A stretch of DNA of 60,464 nt from Pseudomonadota bacterium (lineage in GTDB: Bacteria > Pseudomonadota > Alphaproteobacteria > Rhizobiales > Rhizobiaceae): positions 1 to 60,464 of the forward strand of contig JAEWPB010000074.1 in NCBI GenBank assembly GCA_023399465.1, given 5' to 3'. A program made the position numbers and the translations under genes. Shown piece by piece: positions 34,402-41,997 of this stretch. Numbering within the stretch: the first letter of the stretch is position 1; the number at the start of each line of letters is the position of its first letter. The notes below the pieces were generated by a model. The model was not told the DNA's origin and did no database searches. It saw only the letters and a program-made list of their open reading frames with translations.

Positions 34402-35187
34402 ATGATCGAAGTCTCGAACCTATCCGTCAGCCTTTCCGGTCGCCCGGTCGTCCACGACGTCGCTTTTACCGCGCGGCCGGGACAACTGAGTGCGATCGTC
34501 GGCCCGAACGGCTCGGGAAAGACGACGACGATGAAGGCCGTGTCGGGCGAACTGCGCTACGGCGGCTCGGTGCGCATCAACGGCAGCGAGGTGTCGCGAC
34601 TTGCCCCCTGGCAACTGTCGACGATGCGCGGAGTGCTTCCGCAGGCAAGCGCGATTTCCTTCCCCTTCACCGTCTACGAAGTGGTGGCGATGGGACTGAC
34701 CAGCGGACCGAACAAGCGCCCGGAACAGGCCGCACGCATCGCCGCGGACGCCCTCAAGGCCGTCGATCTCGCCGGCTTCGAAGGCCGCTTCTACCAGGAG
34801 CTATCCGGCGGCGAGCAGCAACGCGTGCAGCTTGCCCGGGTGCTCTGCCAGATTCCCGAGCCCGTGAACGACGGAACGCCCTGCTTCATGCTGCTCGACG
34901 AGCCGGTCTCCAGCCTCGACATCAGCCACCAGCTGACGATCATGCGGCTTGCCCGTGACTTCTGCCAGCGGGGCGGCGGGGTGATCGCGGTGATGCACGA
35001 CCTCAACCTGACCGCGCTGTTCGCCGACCAGATGATCCTGCTGAAATCCGGCCGGCTGGCCGCCGCCGGCACGCCTCAGGAGGTGCTCACCGATACGCAC
35101 ATGTGCGACGTCTTCGGTTGCCGCCTGCGGGTCAATGCCATCCCTGCCGATGGTACGCCCTTCGTTCTCGCCCACAGCGCCGTCTGA
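34402..35187 (+). CDS. hmuV: Haem ABC transporter ATPase HmuV
   Basis: This 261-residue ABC ATPase powers haem import with HmuTU. It has Walker A (GPNGSGKTTT, about residues 34-43), the signature LSGGEQQRVQLARVL, Walker B (CFMLLDEPVSSLD) and the switch His (AVMHDLNL). The insert PEPVNDGTPCFM between the signature and Walker B is usual for HmuV. It is the last gene of the hemP-hmuSTUV operon. The downstream sequence then holds the stress promoter of the next unit. Confidence 0.93.
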   Translation: MIEVSNLSVSLSGRPVVHDVAFTARPGQLSAIVGPNGSGKTTTMKAVSGELRYGGSVRINGSEVSRLAPWQLSTMRGVLPQASAISFPFTVYEVVAMGLTSGPNKRPEQAARIAADALKAVDLAGFEGRFYQELSGGEQQRVQLARVLCQIPEPVNDGTPCFMLLDEPVSSLDISHQLTIMRLARDFCQRGGGVIAVMHDLNLTALFADQMILLKSGRLAAAGTPQEVLTDTHMCDVFGCRLRVNAIPADGTPFVLAHSAV

Positions 35188-35262
35188 TCGCGACGACGAC
35201 GTCCGATCGTCCGCGGACCCAAAAAAAAGCCACGCGAACATCAGGCCATTGCAAGCTTCGGG

Positions 35263-35287
35263 GGAACTTTTATGCTGTTCCTCCGTT
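35263..35287 (+). promoter_or_regulatory. Exact EcfG-type promoter (GGAAC-N16-CGTT)
   Basis: GGAAC at 35263-35267 and CGTT at 35284-35287 are separated by 16 bases. This matches the alphaproteobacterial general-stress (EcfG/RpoE2) promoter exactly. It lies 115 bases upstream of the elaB-like gene and only 1 kb from ecfG itself. Confidence 0.8.
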
Positions 35288-35401
35288 CTAGTCCTTTGCG
35301 ACATGATTTCCGGATGGCGTTCCCCTCCGGCTCACACGATACGAACCCAGGAAACGGGCGCACCGGCCGGCGTCGGGCCCCTCAAAGGCAGGGAGATTTT
35401 C

Positions 35402-35746
35402 ATGGCACCGTCAATTTTCTCATCGTCCCGCAAGAACCGCGACAGTACCATCGAGCGCGTCGAGGAAACGGTCGAGGAACAGCTCGGGCACTTGCGCGCC
35501 GAACTGGCGGCGCTGACCAGCCTCATCCAGAGGTCCGGCGATGCGAAAGGCCGCAGGCTGAAGGCCCAGACGGAAGAAGGCCTGGAGGAACTGCTGCAAG
35601 CAAGCGAAGAACTCTACAACGAACTGCGCGACGGATACGAGCGCGGTACCCGCGAGCTCAAGCGCACCGTCCGCCAGCATCCGCTCGCCACGATCGGCGC
35701 CGCAGCCGCCTTCGGCCTCGTCCTCGCCCTCCTTGCGCGGCGCTAG
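35402..35746 (+). CDS. ElaB/YqjD/DUF883-like membrane-anchored protein
   Basis: This 114-residue protein has a long amphipathic charged helix (residues ~15-90: ERVEETVEEQLGHLRAELAALT ...). A single C-terminal membrane anchor ending in LLARR follows (TIGAAAAFGLVLALLARR). This is the layout of ElaB/YqjD-type proteins, some of which bind ribosomes in stationary phase. The ATG at 35402 has GGGAG upstream. It sits behind an exact EcfG promoter, so stress induction is likely. The holin-like gene starts three bases after its stop. Confidence 0.82.
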   Translation: MAPSIFSSSRKNRDSTIERVEETVEEQLGHLRAELAALTSLIQRSGDAKGRRLKAQTEEGLEELLQASEELYNELRDGYERGTRELKRTVRQHPLATIGAAAAFGLVLALLARR

Positions 35747-35749
35747 CCC

Positions 35750-36181
35750 ATGACCGGACTCGTCTCGCTCGTCAGCCGCGCCCTGACGCTCAATGTCCAG
35801 GACACGTTGCGCAATACCCGGCGCAACACCATCCTGATCGCGTTCGCGACCCTGATGTTCCTGTCGACCTATACGTTCCTGATGATCGCGGCCCTGATCT
35901 GGCTGGCGGGCCGCTACGGCATCATGCCGGCGGTGCTCATTCTCGCCGGGATTACCGTTGTCCTCGGCCTGATTGCGATCCTCATCATGATCGCCGCCCG
36001 GGCGGATGCGGAACGCCGCCGGCGCGAACGGCGCGAAGCAATCGAAGCCGTCACGCTTCCCCTGATCACCAGCAGCCTGGTGCTCATTCGCAAGCGGCCG
36101 CTGATGGCCTTGAGCGTTGCCCTCGCCATTCTGACGGCGACCCAGCGCTCCTCGGGAGACGACAAACGCAACCGCACATAG
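35750..36181 (+). CDS. Holin-superfamily III-like membrane protein (DUF1469 type)
   Basis: This 143-residue protein has two close membrane helices (FATLMFLSTYTFLMIAALIWLA and IMPAVLILAGITVVLGLIAILIM). A charged stretch follows (DAERRRRERREAIE), then a third weakly hydrophobic helix. It resembles the phage_holin_3_6/YqjE-type proteins that accompany ElaB-like genes in rhizobia. No phage gene is near, so it is a cellular envelope protein rather than a lysis protein. It is co-transcribed with the DUF883-like gene. Confidence 0.75.
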   Translation: MTGLVSLVSRALTLNVQDTLRNTRRNTILIAFATLMFLSTYTFLMIAALIWLAGRYGIMPAVLILAGITVVLGLIAILIMIAARADAERRRRERREAIEAVTLPLITSSLVLIRKRPLMALSVALAILTATQRSSGDDKRNRT

Positions 36182-36307
36182 CCCGGTTTGCGATGAACGG
36201 AAATAACGGAAGAAAGAGCCGCGCACGCGGCATTCGGCGTGCTGCGGCGTCCGCCATGAAACGGCGACGACGCAGCCGCCAGGAGGCCGTGGCTGGAAAA
36301 GCCCCGC

Positions 36308-36862
36308 CTAGAAGGCAAAGGCCTTTGATGTGATCGGCGCCGAAGTGGCGTCGGGGCCGTAATCGCCCTCTCCCGAAATATCCAGCAGTTCCTGCAGCCG
36401 CAGGCGCGCCCGGTTCACCCGGCTCTTGATGGTGCCGACCGCACAACCGCAAATATTGGCGGCCTCCTCGTAGGAAAAGCCGGACGCACCGACGAGAATG
36501 ACCGCCTCCCTCTGATCAGGCGGCAACTGCTCGAGCGCCTTGCGGAAGTCGTCGAGGTCGAGAGACCCGTACTGGGCGGGATGGGTCGCCATCTGCTCGG
36601 TCAGCATGCCGTCGCTGTCCTGCACTTCGCGACCGCGCTTTCGGATCTGGCTGAAGAGTTCGTTGCGCAGGATGGTGAACAGCCAGGCCTTCATGTTCGT
36701 TCCCATCTGGAACTGTTCCTGCTTGGCCCAGGCTTTCATGATCGTGTCCTGCACCAGATCGTCCGCCTGGTCGTGGCGGCCGACAAGGGAAATAGCAAAC
36801 GCGCGCAGGCTTGGCAGATGCTTCAGCAGCTCGCGCTTGAAACCCGGCTGGATTTTTTCCAT
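36308..36862 (-). CDS. ecfG: General stress response ECF sigma factor EcfG (RpoE2)
   Basis: This 184-residue ECF sigma factor has region 2 (SLVGRHDQADDLVQDTIMKAW ... LFTILRNELFSQ) and region 4 (LEQLPPDQREAVIL ... EEAANICGCAVGTIKSRVNRAR). It has the short C-terminal extension of the ECF15/EcfG group. It directs RNA polymerase to GGAAC-N16/17-CGTT promoters and is held inactive by NepR. The nepR gene lies upstream on the same strand with seven bases between, the standard nepR-ecfG operon. Confidence 0.95.
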   Translation of the reverse strand: MEKIQPGFKRELLKHLPSLRAFAISLVGRHDQADDLVQDTIMKAWAKQEQFQMGTNMKAWLFTILRNELFSQIRKRGREVQDSDGMLTEQMATHPAQYGSLDLDDFRKALEQLPPDQREAVILVGASGFSYEEAANICGCAVGTIKSRVNRARLRLQELLDISGEGDYGPDATSAPITSKAFAF

Positions 36863-36869
36863 GGGGGCC

Positions 36870-37076
36870 TCACTTGTTGTTCTGCGTCAAAGCACGACTT
36901 TCCGCCTCGTCCAGCTTCTCCAACAGGTCGAGAAAGCGGGGCGGAATGGCCTCTTCCTCAAGCGCGTCATAGAGCGATCTCAGCTTTATGCCGATCTGGT
37001 TGTTGGGATCGTCTATCCGCGTCGGGCGGGCGTTCGCTCGCGATTTTCCAGGATCCTCACGTTGCATGTCAGACAT
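36870..37076 (-). CDS. nepR: Anti-sigma factor NepR
   Basis: This 68-residue protein carries the NepR core IGIKLRSLYDALEEEAIPPRF (two helices that clamp EcfG) followed by LDLLEKLDEAE. NepR binds EcfG until phosphorylated PhyR captures it. Upstream on the minus strand is a GGAAC-N16-GGTT promoter (37156-37132), so the operon is probably autoactivated by EcfG. The ATG at 37076 is the only fitting start. Confidence 0.94.
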   Translation of the reverse strand: MSDMQREDPGKSRANARPTRIDDPNNQIGIKLRSLYDALEEEAIPPRFLDLLEKLDEAESRALTQNNK

Positions 37077-37131
37077 CGCCCTTCACTCTCACACCTTTGG
37101 TCTCACGCCTTTATCCAGCCGTACGTCCGGA

Positions 37132-37156
37132 AACCCTTCAGGCCTGCCAAAGTTCC
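37132..37156 (-). promoter_or_regulatory. Near-consensus EcfG promoter of nepR-ecfG
   Basis: Read on the minus strand, GGAAC (37156-37152), 16 bases, then GGTT (37135-37132) differ from the EcfG consensus by one base in the -10 core. It lies 55 bases before the nepR start. A second -35-like GGAAC on this strand at 37254-37250 has a poorer -10 (TATT). Confidence 0.65.
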
Positions 37157-37263
37157 CGGACAGGGCTCGATAATAGCGGATTTCGATTATCCCTGCGTAT
37201 GTTCGTGTCCGAAACGCAGTTTGATAGACAATACCTTAGGGGAGAAAAAGTTCCGGTCGCCGG

Positions 37264-37288
37264 GGAACTTTTTTCAACATACCGCATT
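37264..37288 (+). promoter_or_regulatory. Near-consensus EcfG promoter of phyR
   Basis: GGAAC (37264-37268), 16 bases, then CATT (37285-37288) lie 48 bases before the phyR start, one base off the -10 consensus. The -35 faces an oppositely oriented GTTCC (37250-37254), giving a partly symmetric divergent control region. Confidence 0.6.
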
Positions 37289-37336
37289 GGAAGTATCGGA
37301 GCCTCCGGCTGTCAGCATAATTTATGGGAGATCGTA

Positions 37337-38131
37337 ATGACTTTATCGACCAGAATTGCGCCGCACCTTCCCTATTTGCGCCGCTATTCCCGCGCCATGA
37401 CCGGAACGCAGCATTCCGGCGACGCCTATGTCGCCGCCGCCCTGGAGGCGATCATCGCCGACATCTCGATATTCCCCGAAACCGGCGACGATCGCGTCGC
37501 CCTATACCAGCTCTTCACCCGCCTATTCGATACGCTCGACATCGCCGATCCGGATCCGGCCTCGCCATTTCCCTGGGAACGAACGGCGACGATCAATCTC
37601 GGCAAGCTCTCGCCGCAACCGCGCCAGGCCTTCCTGCTCTCGGCCGTCGAAAATTTCCGGCCCGACGAGATCGCCACCATTCTCGGCCTCGACGAGGATG
37701 AGACCGTCGCGCTGCTTGCCCGCGCCTCCAAGGAGATTTCCGAACAGGCCGCCACCGACGTGCTGATCATCGAGGACGAACCGCTGATCGCGCTGGATAT
37801 CGAGCAGATGGTCGAAAGCCTCGGCCACAGGGTGATCGGTATCGCCCGGACCCATGCCGAAGCGCTTGCCCTTTACGGCGCGAAGACGCCGGGAATGGTG
37901 TTGGCCGACATCCAGCTTGCCGACGGCAGTTCCGGGATCGATGCCGTCAACGACGTGTTGCGGACCACGAGCGTGCCGGTGATCTTCATTACCGCATTCC
38001 CGGAGCGACTGCTGACCGGCGAGCGCCCCGAGCCGGCCTTCCTGGTGTCCAAGCCGTTCAATCCCGACATGGTCAAGGCGCTGATCAGCCAGGCGCTGTT
38101 TTTCAACAATGCGGAAAAGGCCGCCGCGTGA
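37337..38131 (+). CDS. phyR: PhyR, sigma-like/receiver anti-anti-sigma regulator
   Basis: This 264-residue protein fuses an EcfG-mimicking sigma-like domain (residues ~1-135: MTGTQHSGDAYVAAALEAI ... LSPQPRQAFLLS) to a receiver domain (~140-258: VLIIEDEPLIALDIEQMV). The phospho-acceptor is D191 in VLADIQL, and the switch Lys is in LVSKPFN. When phosphorylated it binds NepR and frees EcfG. The ATG at 37337 has GGGAG upstream; the frame is open far upstream through the intergenic region but without similarity. The kinase gene follows after 159 bases. Confidence 0.95.
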   Translation: MTLSTRIAPHLPYLRRYSRAMTGTQHSGDAYVAAALEAIIADISIFPETGDDRVALYQLFTRLFDTLDIADPDPASPFPWERTATINLGKLSPQPRQAFLLSAVENFRPDEIATILGLDEDETVALLARASKEISEQAATDVLIIEDEPLIALDIEQMVESLGHRVIGIARTHAEALALYGAKTPGMVLADIQLADGSSGIDAVNDVLRTTSVPVIFITAFPERLLTGERPEPAFLVSKPFNPDMVKALISQALFFNNAEKAAA

Positions 38132-38290
38132 TCAGCGCTGCATAAGGTGGTCGGAAAGGGCGAAGGCGGAGATGTCCTCCGCACTCGCCGCTGCAGACCA
38201 CCAGATTCGGCTACGCCGCGGCGGAAAGACGGTTAAGAAATCGGTGCGATAACATTTTTTACGTGCATTAGACTTGGGAAGGATTTCGCG

Positions 38291-39304
38291 GTGCATAACA
38301 AGGGACCAGTCTCGGGCCCGCCTCTGCCGATCAAGGAACGGGTTGCGATGATGGAGCGGGCGCTCTACGGCGCCGGCATCTCGCTCCTGCACCAGGATGC
38401 CGAACTGCGCATCTGTCATTGCGAAAACCTGCCCCCGCACCTGAAACAGCAGCTTGTCTTCGGTCAGGACGACACCACCCTGTTCGGCAAGATGGAGGGC
38501 CAGCGCATACTGGAAGCCAAGCGCGCCGTGCTTGCCACCGGCAATCCGGCGCTGATCGAGGTGGAGCTCGGCAGCGACGACGGCCAGCACACCTACGAGA
38601 TCAAGATCGAGCGCACCGACGAGGACGGCACCCATGGCGTGCTGTCGATCCTCATGGAGGTGACGGACACCCGCCACCGCGAACGGGCGCTGAAGCTGTT
38701 GCTGCGCGAACTGTCCCACCGCTCCAAGAATCTGCTCGCCATCATCCAGGGGATCGCCACGCAGACCGCGCGCTACACCCCGTCGCTCGACTACTTCCTG
38801 ACGAAGTTCCGCGGCCGGCTGCAATCGCTGTCGAATTCGCAGGATCTTGTCACCGATTCGAGCTGGCGCGGCGCCTTCCTCTTCGACCTCGCCCAGCGCC
38901 AGTTCGCGCCCTATTGGCCCGAAGGCGGCCGGCCGATCGCGATCCGCGGCGTCAATGCCCACTTCAATCCCAATGCCGCGGTTCATCTCGGCCTCGCCCT
39001 GCACGAGCTGATCGTCAACTCGGCTTCCTATGGCGCGCTGTCCAAGGGATCGACGGCAATATCGATCGAATGCCTGCCGACAACCTTCGGCGATCGCCGC
39101 GCGGTCGAGATCGTCTGGATCGAGCATCTGGTGCGCGACGACGAAGACCCGGAGTTCTACGAACGGCATTTCGGGCGGACCGTTCTCGAGCGTGTCGTGC
39201 CGGTCTCGATGAACGGCAGGAGCAACTTCACCATTTCTCCCGAGATGATCGAGTACCGATTGACCATCCCGGACAGCGAGTACGAATTCCTGAAATCGGC
39301 CTGA
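38291..39304 (+). CDS. HWE/HisKA_2-type sensor histidine kinase of the PhyR system
   Basis: This 337-residue kinase starts at a GTG with GAAGGA upstream. The N-terminal ~125 residues are a soluble PAS-like sensor (HQDAELRICHCENLP ... EIKIERTDEDGTHGVL). The H-box is ELSHRSKNLLAII with H143, and the ATP-binding domain has the N-box HLGLALHELIVNSASYGAL. There is no membrane segment, so it senses a cytoplasmic signal. Position next to phyR matches the RsiC/PhyK-type kinases of rhizobia. The later G boxes look weakly conserved, so phosphatase or adaptor roles are also possible. Confidence 0.85.
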   Translation: MHNKGPVSGPPLPIKERVAMMERALYGAGISLLHQDAELRICHCENLPPHLKQQLVFGQDDTTLFGKMEGQRILEAKRAVLATGNPALIEVELGSDDGQHTYEIKIERTDEDGTHGVLSILMEVTDTRHRERALKLLLRELSHRSKNLLAIIQGIATQTARYTPSLDYFLTKFRGRLQSLSNSQDLVTDSSWRGAFLFDLAQRQFAPYWPEGGRPIAIRGVNAHFNPNAAVHLGLALHELIVNSASYGALSKGSTAISIECLPTTFGDRRAVEIVWIEHLVRDDEDPEFYERHFGRTVLERVVPVSMNGRSNFTISPEMIEYRLTIPDSEYEFLKSA

Positions 39305-39342
39305 GCCCGGACATCGCCCGGCGCCCGACATTTCTCCACAAA

Positions 39343-39382
39343 ATAAACAGCCAGCACCCAGGCAGGGATGCTGGCTGTTTAT
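39343..39382. terminator. Bidirectional terminator hairpin
   Basis: A perfect 14-bp stem joins 39343-39356 and 39369-39382 (core AACAGCCAGCA / TGCTGGCTGTT), with a 12-base loop. It lies after the kinase stop and on the far side of the convergent pobA stop. The stem ends in TTTAT on the plus strand and TTTATTTTG on the minus strand. Confidence 0.8.
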
Positions 39383-39542
39383 GTGTGTTGCTCAGCGGGA
39401 GGGGGGGCCGCGAGCAGATGTCAGGAGGTGCGTTGGGGACGCTGCGCTGTCGGATGCGGGATCCTCCTGACAGTTGGATAACGCGATACCGGCCGGTCGG
39501 TTCCATCGGAACGGGTGTTTTTTTGGAGCTCCCCGGAGCCGG

Positions 39543-40715
39543 CTAAAAAGGCAGGCCGACATAGTTTTCCGCCAGCGCCGTGGACGCCGCGGTCGAGTGC
39601 ACGAGGTAGTCGAGTTCGACTTCCTGGATCTTCTGCCCGAACTCGCCATTCTCCGGGAACCGATGCATGAGCATGGTCATCGACCAGGAGAAGCGCACCG
39701 CCTTCCACACCCTCGCCAGCGCGCGCTGCGAATAGGCATCGATGCCCGCAGCCGACTTCTCCGCGTAGAACTCCCTAAGTCCCTCGAAGAGATAGTGCAC
39801 GTCGCTGGCGGCGAGGTTCAGGCCCTTGGCGCCGGTCGGTGGCACGATGTGCGCGGCGTCACCGGCAAGAAACAGCCGGCCGAAGCGCATCGGTTCCGCG
39901 ACGAAGGATCTGAGCGGCGCGATCGACTTCTCGATCGAGGCCCCGGTGATCAGGCTCTCCGCCTGCTCCTTCGGCAGCCGGCGGCGCAATTCGTCCCAGA
40001 ACACCTGGTCGCTCCAGTCCTCGACCCTTTCGCTCAGCGGACACTGGATGTAGTAGCGGCTGCGGCTATGCGAGCGCATCGAGCAGAGGGCAAAGCCGCG
40101 CTCGTGATTGGCATAGATCAGTTCGTCGCTGACCGGCGGTACATCCGCCAAGACGCCGAGCCAGCCAAACGGATAGACCTTTTCACAGGTCCTGATCGCT
40201 GCGGCCGGGACACTCGCGCGGCTCGGTCCATGATAGCCGTCGCAACCGACGATGAAATCGCAGTCGATCCGGTTGCCGGTGCCGTCCTTTTCGTAAGTGA
40301 CGTAAGGGTTCTCGCCATCGAAACCGTGCGGCCGGACATCGCCGGCGTTGTAGATGCTGACGCCCCCGGTCTCCGCCCGCTTGTCCATGAGATCCCGGGT
40401 CACCTCCGTCTGCCCGTAGATCATCACCGTCTTTCCGCCGGTCAGGGCCTTGAGATCGATCCGGTGAAGCTCGCCGTTGAAGGCAAGCGAGGTGCCCTCG
40501 TGCACGATGCCTTCGGCATGCATCCGCCGGCCCGCCCCGGCCTCGTCCAGCAATCCTGCCGTGCCCTGTTCCAGCACGCCGGCACGAATGCGGCCGAGGA
40601 TATAGGCGCGATCGACGCGATCGAGGATGACATTGTCGATCCCGGCATTGGTGAGCAACTGGCCGAGCAGCAAGCCGGACGGTCCCGAGCCGATGATGGC
40701 GACCTGCGTTCGCAT
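39543..40715 (-). CDS. pobA: 4-Hydroxybenzoate 3-monooxygenase
   Basis: This 390-residue flavoprotein hydroxylates 4-hydroxybenzoate to protocatechuate with NADPH and O2. It shows the FAD motif IIGSGPSGLLLGQLL (residues 7-21), the RIRAGVLEQGT segment, the CDGYHGPSR (DG) motif, and RLFLAGDAAHIVPPTGAKGLNLA (GD motif). Length equals the family's usual ~390. The ATG at 40715 has GGGAGG upstream. An AraC regulator diverges from it, as in other pobA-pobR loci. The rest of the beta-ketoadipate pathway is not in the window. Confidence 0.95.
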   Translation of the reverse strand: MRTQVAIIGSGPSGLLLGQLLTNAGIDNVILDRVDRAYILGRIRAGVLEQGTAGLLDEAGAGRRMHAEGIVHEGTSLAFNGELHRIDLKALTGGKTVMIYGQTEVTRDLMDKRAETGGVSIYNAGDVRPHGFDGENPYVTYEKDGTGNRIDCDFIVGCDGYHGPSRASVPAAAIRTCEKVYPFGWLGVLADVPPVSDELIYANHERGFALCSMRSHSRSRYYIQCPLSERVEDWSDQVFWDELRRRLPKEQAESLITGASIEKSIAPLRSFVAEPMRFGRLFLAGDAAHIVPPTGAKGLNLAASDVHYLFEGLREFYAEKSAAGIDAYSQRALARVWKAVRFSWSMTMLMHRFPENGEFGQKIQEVELDYLVHSTAASTALAENYVGLPF

Positions 40716-40726
40716 GATTGAACCTC

Positions 40727-40741
40727 CCAGAACAATTCTGG
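40727..40741. promoter_or_regulatory. Inverted repeat in the pobA-pobR control region
   Basis: CCAGAA-caa-TTCTGG is a 6-bp perfect repeat 12 bases upstream of pobA, overlapping its ribosome site on the minus strand. It may be a site for the divergent AraC regulator, or chance. Confidence 0.35.
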
Positions 40742-40827
40742 CAAATGATAAGCGCCGAACGGTTGTGCGGAATGGAAAATCCGGTCAACTTCTTGGACAA
40801 ATCGAACATGCTTCGGGGAGGCCGACC

Positions 40828-41706
40828 GTGCCGCGCAGCGTACCGACATTCAGTCTCTACGGTGAAACCAGCGCCGAAGTGGCGGAATACTGGATCCATG
40901 CCGAGTCGATCCCCACGCGAAGCAGCCTGCACAACTGGGAGATCAAGCCGCATCGCCACGACTCGCTTTTTCAGATTCTGCACATCCGTGAGGGCAGCGG
41001 CGAAGCCCTGTTGAACGGCGCCTGGGTGCCCCTGCGCCCTCGCTCGGTCGTCACCGTGCCGCATCGGCACGACCACGGTTTCCGTTTTTCCCGCGACATC
41101 GATGGCACGGTCATCACTTTCATGGCCAGGCGCCTGATGGCGCTCACCTCGGGGCGGCCGGACTTCCGGCGCTGGCTGTCGGCACCCCGCCATCTCACCG
41201 CCGGCGGCCCGGATGGCGGCTATATCGGCGAGACGCTGGACCGCATCGAAGCCGAACTCGGCGGCGGATCGACGAATGCCTCTGACCTGATCGAGGCCTA
41301 TCTCGCCACCGCCCTCATCCTGCTCTACCGTGCCGGCGGCGATGCGCCGGCGGAGCACGCCGCGACCCGCGACCAGGTCCGCTTCGGGCAACTGGTCGCC
41401 CTGATCAACAACAACTTCCGCGCCCACCGGCCGGTGGAATTCTACGCCCGACAGATTGGCCTGTCTGCCGCACACCTGAACCGCATCACGCGGCTTGTCG
41501 CCGGCAAGGCGACCAGCCAGTTGATCGCCGACCGCCTGATCTTTGAAGCCAAGCGCGATCTCGTCTTCACCACGCTGCCGGTGCAGCAGATCGCCGACCG
41601 GCTCGGATTCGCCGACCAGGCCTATTTCACCCGCTTTTTCAGTCGCCAGACCGGCATCCCGCCACGCCGTTACCGCGAACAGGAGCTGGCCCGCCTGGCC
41701 GGCTGA
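40828..41706 (+). CDS. pobR: AraC family regulator, PobR-like
   Basis: This 292-residue regulator has an N-terminal cupin ligand domain (HNWEIKPHRHDSLFQILHI ... VVTVPHRHDHGF). The C-terminal part has two AraC helix-turn-helices (residues ~190-285: ARQIGLSAAHLNRITR and VQQIADRLGFADQAYFTRFFSRQTGIPP). The GTG at 40828 has GGGGAGG at 40815-40821 and gives the normal family length; the frame opens further upstream inside pobA. Divergence from pobA supports activation of pobA in response to 4-hydroxybenzoate. Confidence 0.87.
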   Translation: MPRSVPTFSLYGETSAEVAEYWIHAESIPTRSSLHNWEIKPHRHDSLFQILHIREGSGEALLNGAWVPLRPRSVVTVPHRHDHGFRFSRDIDGTVITFMARRLMALTSGRPDFRRWLSAPRHLTAGGPDGGYIGETLDRIEAELGGGSTNASDLIEAYLATALILLYRAGGDAPAEHAATRDQVRFGQLVALINNNFRAHRPVEFYARQIGLSAAHLNRITRLVAGKATSQLIADRLIFEAKRDLVFTTLPVQQIADRLGFADQAYFTRFFSRQTGIPPRRYREQELARLAG

Positions 41707-41997
41707 GCACTCGACACCCGCAGCGCAGCCTTGCGGGGCGCGCCCCGCGACGCGCCTCCCGGAAAATAACATGACTTAAAATGTATAGTTTATTTCAAAT
41801 ATCGGATTTTACTTGCGATTTCGTCACGTCCGTCGCGACCATTCATTTTTACTCGAGCGAACCAAATAACGATGCGCCGGAACCCTATTAGAATTGCCTG
41901 AAATCACGGATCATTTTAAATTTTTACCGTTTGATAAATAAATTTTCCTGAGTTACCGTCTGTTCCACTAGCCGTTTACTAATAAGAGGGAACTTCA
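41707..41997. other. AT-rich region upstream of preT
   Basis: This 291-base stretch between the AraC gene and preT is much more AT-rich than its surroundings from about 41760 on. I see no gene. TTTACC-gttt-GATAAA (41924-41939 region) is a weak, partly symmetric RutR-like sequence. GAGGGAAC before 41998 is the preT ribosome site. Confidence 0.35.

Noticed and set aside
33243..34403. 386-codon minus-strand frame
   Set aside because: It is antisense to hmuU and its composition is Asp/Gly/Arg-rich without any domain pattern.
35750..36181. Phage remnant suggested by the holin-like gene
   Set aside because: No other phage gene, integrase or attachment site is near. The gene follows an elaB-like gene behind an EcfG promoter, so it is a chromosomal stress gene.
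36193..36333. 46-codon, very basic frame starting MNGNNGRKSR
   Set aside because: It has no good ribosome site, overlaps the end of ecfG and matches no family I know. Basic composition alone is common in GC-rich spacer DNA. Ribosome profiling would settle it.
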